NCBI RefSeq assembly: GCF_009928525.1 | Contig: NZ_JAABOK010000003.1 | Coordinates: 310,001 to 374,000 of the forward strand | DNA length: 64,000 nt | DNA from: Chitinophaga solisilvae | Lineage (GTDB): Bacteria; Bacteroidota; Bacteroidia; Chitinophagales; Chitinophagaceae | Reading direction: 5' to 3' | Part shown: positions 52,542 to 61,500 of the stretch, piece after piece | Layout of the letters: each line of letters begins with the position of its first letter | Numbering within the stretch: the first letter of the stretch is position 1 | Made by a program: the position numbers and the translations under genes | The notes under the pieces: generated by a model | The model's input: the letters and a program-made list of their open reading frames with translations, nothing else | Told to the model about the DNA's origin: nothing | Database searches by the model: none

Positions 52542-55500
52542 ATGCATTCAAACGCTACTCCTAAAAGATCCTTGCTTGTTTTTTCCTGTTCCTTTGTACT
52601 GATCATGCTGATTGCTGCAATCAGCAACTTCGTGTCAGCCTATACAAAGAACATACCTATGGCCTTTCCTGTCAGGGAGACATTTATCCGCAACTATCAG
52701 AAATGGCACCCCCACTCCCCCCTGGTTACATACAAACCTGGGGCCAGGACCATCGCTGCCGGACCATTATGGTCCTATGCAGGCGGACAAAGTAAAGTAA
52801 CGTTTGGAGGGGCCTGTTTCTTATGTGATATCCAGAATCCAACCTTCGCCATCGACGGCGATCTCAACACGGCATCAAAACTCGTTTTGCCTGTAGGCGT
52901 ACTGGGTGGTATCGCACAGAAACTGCAATTCCCCGGCAGCTACCAGGCCGGAGATCAGGTAGTACTTGACCTGGAAATACCCGATAAATTTTATACCAAG
53001 CAACTGATGTCTGCCGTACAGATTGAAACATTCAATGCAGGCGTTGCCAATAATGATATTGTAAAACTCGATAATCAGCTCGTCAGAGTTCAGCTCCTCG
53101 GCGTAGGCCCCGGCAGCACCAACAAATTCAGGGTAACCATCCCCATCACAAAAGCATTTGATGAAGTACAGATAGGCCTTTCCGCAATATTTGCGGAATT
53201 TGGCGCATTACTGATCTATGAAGCAGCAGCGGTTATTCCCATATCTGTAAACACACCGGCTACTATCCCCGTAGGTGGTAATGTAACCCTGAACGCTTCT
53301 CTGCCTCGCGTGTCCGGCGCTACCTTCAAATGGTATAATACCGCTATCGGAGGTACCCCGCTGTCATCATCAGCATCTTTTACCACTCCTGTTCTTACCA
53401 GAAGCACTACCTATTATGTGGAAGCAATCACTTCCGGTTTACAAAGCTATATTCGTACGCCCGTTCACGTTAAGGTAAGCGGCGGCGCCGGCGCTCTCTG
53501 GAGCTTCGGTGCTGACGAACTAAGCCCTGTAACCTCCGGTGTTGCCTGTGCGCTCTGCTTTGTAGACAACCCCGATCTGGCAGTAGACGGAGATACCCTC
53601 ACGGCTTCCAAAATAGTATTGCCCGCCGGCGTACTCACCTCTGCCGGTCAGCGTATCTATTTCTCCGGCAGCTACAAGGCAGGAGATAACGTATCGCTCG
53701 ATCTGGAAATTCCTAATAAAATATATACCAAACAGGCACTGTCAGGTATTAAAATAGAAACCTTCAATAACGATATTTCCAATGGAGATGCCACTACCAT
53801 CGGCGCTTCACTGATCCGTTTGCAAGCCCTGGGCGTTGGCCCCGGCGGAATCAGCAAATTCAGGGTGGTGCTGCCTGTTACCAAAGACTTTAACGCGGTA
53901 CAGGTAAGCCTGGCTGCTGCTTTCGCAGAATTCGGCGCACTGAAAATTTACGAAGCCGCCGCCTTCGTTCCGGTGAAAGCAACACCCGACACCGTCGCTA
54001 TCTCCAGAGGACAAACAACTACGCTGACTGCTGCCATCAATCCCCGGATGGCCAATGCTACTTTCCGCTGGTTCACCACTCCCACCGGAGGTACGCAGGT
54101 AGGCTCCGGCAGCAGCTTCACCACACCTGCCCTCAGCGCTACCACTACCTACTACGTGGAAGCAACTACCCCCGGTGACGGATTAACCAGCTTCGTGCGT
54201 ACCCCCGTTTACGTGAGAGTGAGAAACGCGGCAGGCGCCATCTGGAGCTATGCTGCAGAAGAACAAAGCCCTGTGACAGGCGGCGTGGCCTGCGCATTGT
54301 GCTTTGTAGATAATCCGACACTTGCCATTGACGGCGATACAACCACCGCTTCTAAAATAGTACTGCCGGTAGGCCTGGTAACTACTGCCGGCCAGCTGCT
54401 GAAATTCCCGGCTACCTACAAGGCCGGCGATTATGTAGTACTGGATCTTCAGATTCCGGATAAACTCTACACCAAACAATTATTATCCGCTATAAAAATC
54501 CATACGAAGAATAACGGCGTTGACAACAACGACGCTATCACACTGGATAACTCCCTGATTCGCCTGCAAGCCCTGGGCTTAGGGCTGGGTAGCACACCCA
54601 AATTCAGGGTGATGTTCCCTGTAACCAAAGACTTTGATGCGGTACAGGTAGATCTGAGCGCATTATTCGCAGAGTTCGGCGCTTTACAGATTTACGAAGC
54701 TGCGGCTGTTATTCCGGTAACAGTAACCCCGCCGGCTGTAACGCCTGTAGGCAGCACCGTAACCCTGACGGCTTCCATGCCAAGGGTGCCTAATGCTACC
54801 TACAAATGGTACAGTACCCCTACCGGTGGTACCCCGCTGGCTACAGGAGCTACTTTCACCACCCCTGCCCTTACCAGAACAACTGATTATTATGTTGAAG
54901 CCAGTGTGGCAGGTGCTCCCCTGGGCGCACAGAGCTATGTACGTACCCCCGTTCACGTTAAGGTAAGCGGCGGCGCCGGACCGCTCTGGAGCTTCGGTGC
55001 TGAGGAAGTAAGCCCGGTTACTGGCGGTATCGCCTGCGCACTCTGCTATGTAGACAACCCCGGTTATGCTATTGACGGCGATACACTCACCGCTTCTAAA
55101 ATAGTACTGCCCGTAGGTGTAATTACTTCTGTAGGGCAACGTATTATTTTCTCCGGAAGCTATAAGGCCGGAGACAATATTGCCCTCGACCTCGAAATTC
55201 CTGATAAAGTATACACCAAACAGGCATTGTCAGGCATACAGATAGAAACATTTAACAACAACGCTTCCAACGGAGATATAACTACTATCGGCACATCCCT
55301 GATACGCCTGCAGGTGCTGGGTGTAGGCCCCGGTGGTATCAATAAGTTCAGGGTCATATTACCGGTGACCAAAGACTTTAACGCAGTGCAGGTGAGCCTC
55401 GCAGCTACTTTCGCAGAATTTGGCGCGCTCAAGATTTATGAAGCTACCGCCTTCGTTCCGGTGAAAGCAACACCTGACTCCATTGCTGTTTCCAAAGGAC

Positions 55501-58500
55501 AGACGGCTACCCTTAATGCTGCTATCAATCCACGCATGGCTAATGCTACCTTCCGCTGGTACAACGCTCCAACCGGAGGTTCGCTGGTAGGCACAGGCAG
55601 TAGCTTTGTTACCCCTCCAATGAATGCTACCACTACCTATTATGTGGAAGCTACTACTCCGGCTGACGGATTAACGAGCTTTGTTCGTACCCCCGTTTAC
55701 GTGAGAGTCAGAAATGCCGCAGGTGCTTTATGGAGCTATGCTGCTGAAGAGCAAAGCCCGGTAACCAGTGGCGTTGCCTGCGCATTGTGCTTTGTAGATA
55801 ATCCGACACTTGCCATTGACGGCGATACTACTACAGCCTCCAGAATAGTGCTGCCGGTAGGCCTGGTAACCACCGCAGGTCAGCTGCTGAAATTCCCCGC
55901 CAGCTACAAAGCAGGCGATTACGTGGTGCTGGATCTTCAGATTCCGGATAAACTCTACACCAAGCAATTATTATCTGCTATAAAAATTCATACTAAAAAT
56001 AACGGCGTTGACAACAACGACGCCATTACCCTGGATAACTCCCTGATCCGCCTCCAGGCGCTGGGTATAGGTCTGGGCAGCACACCTAAATTCCGGGTGA
56101 TGTTCCCGGCAACCAAAGACTTCGATGCTGTGCAGGTAGATCTGAGCGCATTGTTCGCTGAATTCGGCGCATTACTGATTTATGAAGCGGCCGCTGTTAT
56201 TCCGGTTACCGTGAATACGCCGGCAGTTACTCCTGTAGGCAGCACCGTAACGCTGACAGCCTCCATGCCAAGGGTGCCCAATGTTACCTTCAGATGGTTC
56301 AACAGCCCAACCGGCGGCACGCAGCTGGGAACCGGCGCCACATTTACGACACCTGTTCTGACCAGAACAACAGATTATTATGTGGAAGCTACTGTTCCGG
56401 GTGCAACACTGGGAGGCCAGAGCTATGTTCGTACGCCCGTTCGCGTTAAAGTAAGCGGTGGGGCCGGACCACTCTGGACATTCGGTTCTGAAGAGGTAAG
56501 CCCCGTAACCGGTGGTGTTGCCTGCGCCCTCTGCTTTGTGGATAACCCGGGCCTGGCCATTGACGGCGATACTACTACTGCTTCCAGGATTGTATTGCCT
56601 GTAGGTATAGTTACTTCTGTAGGCCAGCGTATTATTTTCTCCGGTAGTTATAAAGCGGGAGATAATGTTGCCCTCGACCTGGAAATACCGGATAAGGTAT
56701 ACACCAAACAGGCATTGTCAGGTATACAGATAGAATCTTTCAACAATAATGTTTCCAATGGAGATGTAACTACTATCGGTACATCCCTGATCCGCCTGCA
56801 GGCGCTCGGTGTAGGGCCTGGCGGTATCAGCAAATTCAGGGTGGTACTGCCGGTTACAAAAGACTTTAACGCAATACAGGTTAGTCTTGCTGCTGCTTTC
56901 GCAGAATTCGGCGCACTGAAAATTTATGAAGCAACTGCATTTGTGCCGGTGAAAGTAACGCCTGATACACTGCGTATTACCAAAGGCCAGAGCACTACGC
57001 TCACGGCTTCCATCAACCCGCGTATTGCCAATCCGGTGTTCCGTTGGTATACTACCCCTACAGGCGGTACGCCGGTAGGTACGGGAGCTACATTTACAAC
57101 TCCTGCCTTGAACGATACCACCACCTACTATGCAGAAGCATTTACCGCTGTGGATGGGCTGAGCAGCTTTGTCCGCACACCGGTATATATTAAAGTAAGA
57201 AGGGCTGCCGGCTCTTTATGGAGCTTTGCAGATGATGAGTTAAGTCCGGTTACAAGCGGTGTCGGTTGTGCACTGTGCTTTGTAAATGATCCGAAACTGG
57301 CCGTGGATGAAGATACTACCACCGCGTCTACCATAGTGCTGCCGGTGGGTGTGGCTACTTCTGCCGGTCAGCGGTTACGTTTCCCTGGTGGCTACAAGGC
57401 CGGCGATTACGTTTCCCTCGATCTTGAAATACCAGGAAAACTGTTCTCTGCTCAGGCATTATCAGGTATACAGGTAGAAACATTCAATAATGAAATTTCC
57501 AATGCTGATAACAGATCTCTCAGCCCGGCGCTGGTACGGGTACAGTTATTGGGCCTTGGAACAGGCGGTACCAATAAATTCCGTGTAATATTCCCTGTGC
57601 TGAAAGATTTCGATGCAGTACAGGTTAGCTTGTCTTCTTTATTCTCCGCATTTGGTTCCCTCAAAATATATGATGCTGCAGGCATCATACCAATTAAGAT
57701 CACACCGGACTCCAGCAGCGTGGTGCGTGGTGGATCTGTAACATTCGCCGGCGATATAAGCCGCGTTCCAGGAGCTTCTATACAGTGGTTCAGTACCCCT
57801 GCGGGCGGTACGCCATTGTCTAGCGGCCCGAACTTTACTACTCCTCCTGTTAATAGAAGCACTGTATTTTATGCAGAAGCAACCGGCCCTGATGGCCTGA
57901 AAAGCTTTGTCCGCACACCTGCTCCGGTTACTGTAACCAATGGAGTTGGCCCGCTGTGGACACATGCAGACCAGGAACAAAGTCCGGTAACCGGCGGCCT
58001 GGCCTGCGCACTTTGCTTTGTAGACAGTGCCAACCTGGCGGTAGACGGCGATACAACCACGGCTTCTAAACTGGTATTACCAGTGGGGGTTGCCGGTTCT
58101 ATCGGACAGGTATTGAAGTTCCCCGGTAACTACAAAGCCGGCGACTTCATCGCACTGGATCTCCAGATTCCGGGAGCGATCTATACCAAACAATTATTAT
58201 CAGCTATCACCATGCACACCCTGAAAGGTGGTGTGGACAATAACGATCCTGTTACGCTGAATAACTCCCTGATAAGACTCCAGGCCCTCGGGCTGGGTAT
58301 CGGCAGTACGCCTAAGTTCAGGGTGATTCTGAAAGCAACGAAGGACTTTGATGCAGTACAGGTAGATCTCGCAGCACTTTTCGCCGAATTTGGCTCGCTG
58401 CGGATTTATGAAGCTACTGCCTTTATTCCTGTTACCGTAACACCTTCTCCGGCAACTGCACCTTCCGGTGGTACGGTTACCCTCACGCCGGCGATTGACC

Positions 58501-61500
58501 TGACCAGGGTCACTAACCCGACATTCAAATGGTATACAGCGCCAACCGGCGGCACACCGGTATTTACAGGTACCAACTTCACTACACCGCCTTTAAGCCG
58601 CAATATCACTTACTATGTAGAGGCATTCTCTCCGGTAGATGGGCTGAACAGTTATGTACGGACTCCTGTGGATATTAAGGTTGGCGGTGGCCCAGGTACT
58701 ATCTGGAGCTTCGGTCAGGATCAGACAGGACCATTTACTTCCGGCCTTGCCTGCCTGGCTTGTACTATAGAAAATCCTGAACTGGCATCTGATGGCGATA
58801 GTACTACTGCTTCCAAATTCATCACCGGTATAGGTGTTGGTACTACGCTGAGCCAGCGGGTAATATTCCCGGGTGTTTATCAGCCCGGCGACAGCATTGT
58901 GCTGATAATGGATCTGCCCGGAGATCCGATTGCCAATGCACAACTGATTCCGAATATTAAAGTAAGAACCTTCAATAATGCCATCTCCGGTTCTCCGGTT
59001 GATAATAATGACGAAGTTTTACTCAATAATACAGGACTGGTAAGGTTACAGGTATTAGGTGTTGGGCTGAGCGGTGCCAACAAATTCAGGGTAACTATTC
59101 CGGCCACAAAAACCTTTGACGCCGTACAGGTTGGCCAGGGTTCACTGGTGGGAGCTTCCTCCGTGCTTCGCCTGTATGAAGTAACAGCAGCTATTCCGAT
59201 TACGGTAACACCGTCTCCGGCTACAGCTCAGTATAATAAAACGGCAACACTCAATGCTGCCATCAGGGTGCCAAACGCTACCTTCCAGTGGTTCAGCGCA
59301 CCAACCGGCGGCGTGCCGCTTCCGGGTGGTACGGGCGCCACATTCACTACGCCTAACCTTTCAAGGAATACCATTTACTACGTAGAAGCAACTGACCCTG
59401 CCGGTAAGAAGAGCTTTACCCGTACAGCCGTACCGGTGAAAGTGAAAGGTGGTGCTGGTCCGTTGTGGTCTTTCGGTACAGATCAGCAAAGCCCGATTAC
59501 AGGTGGTATTGCCTGCGTACTGTGTACTGTTACCGATTCCATGAAAGCTATCGACGGTGATACAACCACTGCATCCAAACTGGTTGTGCCGGCTGCAATA
59601 GGAGGAAGTGTCGGACAGAAAATCATCTTCCCGGGTTCATATCTGGCAGGAGACAGCATCATTCTCTTCCTCAGCGTGCCCGGTAACGATCCGCTGGCCA
59701 GCGTACAACTGCTGGGCAGCATTTCCGTGAAAACTTCCAATGGAGGCGTTGAAAATAATGATCCGACTACTCTCAGCAATAATGCGGTAGGATTAAGCCT
59801 GCTGGGCCTCGGCACCAATGGCGAGCGTAAATTCAGGGTAGCTATCCCGGCTAAGAATCCGTTTGATGCCGCGCAGGTTGACCTGGGCTCTCTGGTAGGT
59901 GTCAGCAATTCTCTGAGTATCTATGAAGTAGCTGCCAGCATTCCGGTAACATTAGTAGTGACACCTACTGATACTACTATCGTATCTGGCCAGACGGCTA
60001 CCTTCAACGCATCTATTCCGAGAATTCCGGATGCTACATTTAACTGGTACACCACCCCGACCGGTGGTGCGCCGATAGCCACTACCAATACTTTTGTAAC
60101 ACCACCGCTGACACAGGCAACCACTTATTATGTGGAAGCCACTTCTCCGGCAGATGGTCTGATAAGCCTGGTACGTACTGCCGTTACCGTTAAGGTAACC
60201 AATGCTGCAGGACCGGGAACAGTCGGTTGCGGCGGAGGAACCGGCCCATCCACGGATGGTGCGGAAGGCCTGTGCCTGCTTTGTAATGTAGCTAACCCCG
60301 GACTGGCCACCGATGGCTCTCCGGATACATATTCCACTATTAACGTGGGAGTAGGCGTTGCCGGTAAATACTACCAGCAGATACCATTTGCACAGGCAGG
60401 AGCTGCCACAGACAGTATCCGTATCAAAATCGGATCAGGAGGTGCGCTGCTGGGACTCGCCAATGGTATTGTTGTAACCACCTACAACGGAGCCACACCG
60501 AATCCAAGTCCGATTACAGTGGACTCCTCGCTGCTGATGCTGCTCAACGGATCAACCACCGGAACAATTACACTGCCGGCCAGACAACCGTTTACTTCTG
60601 TGAGAATTGCCTTTGGCAGTACGGTAGGTCTTATCTCGGCACTGAATGTGTACTATGTGAAGGTGATTACCCCGGTAGCCAAAGTAGCTGCTTCCAACGT
60701 GTTTGTTTGTAGTGGTCAGCCGGCAACACTTACTGCCAACGGACCGGCCGGATATTCTTTCCGTTGGTTTACCACTGCTTCAGGTGGTACGCCGGTAGCT
60801 ACCACACCCAGCTATACCACACCGGCTGTTACCGGAACTACCAACTACTTTGTAGAGGCTGTAGGAGCAAATGGTTGCGGCAGCGAATTCCGTACGCCTG
60901 TTACCGTTACTACCGGTTTGCCAAGCGTAACTGTAACACCTGCTTCTGCCAACGTAGCGCAGGGATCAACACCAACATTCAATGTAGTGAATCCTGATGT
61001 TAATAATATTTACAACTGGTACACCGTACCAACCGGTGGTACACCGGTATTTGCAGGTACTACCTTCGGAGTGCCGCCGGTGAATGCCAATATCACCTAC
61101 TATGTTGAGGCGGTAAGTAAAACCAATGGTACATGTAAGAGTCTGCGTACACCAGTGCCGGTTACACTGAACGGCGGTGGCGGACCAGGAACGCCTGTTC
61201 CTGGAGACATTGATTGCGGTGGAGCTACTACCCAGCTGAGCAGCGCCAACGGATTATGTATCGGTTGTTTCGTTGAGAAACAGGATTCTGCTGTAGACAA
61301 TAACACCACTACTTCTTCTTCCATGCATGTGGTAGCAGGTTTACTGGGTGGTTACACAGAACAGGTACTGATCTTCCCGACAGGCGGAAAATCCGGCGAC
61401 AGCGTGAGAATAGGATTGTCTACCAACGTTGGCCTGGCTGATGTAGGTGTGCTGCCATCCATACAGATTTCTTCTGCTAAAGGCGCTACTTCCAATAACG

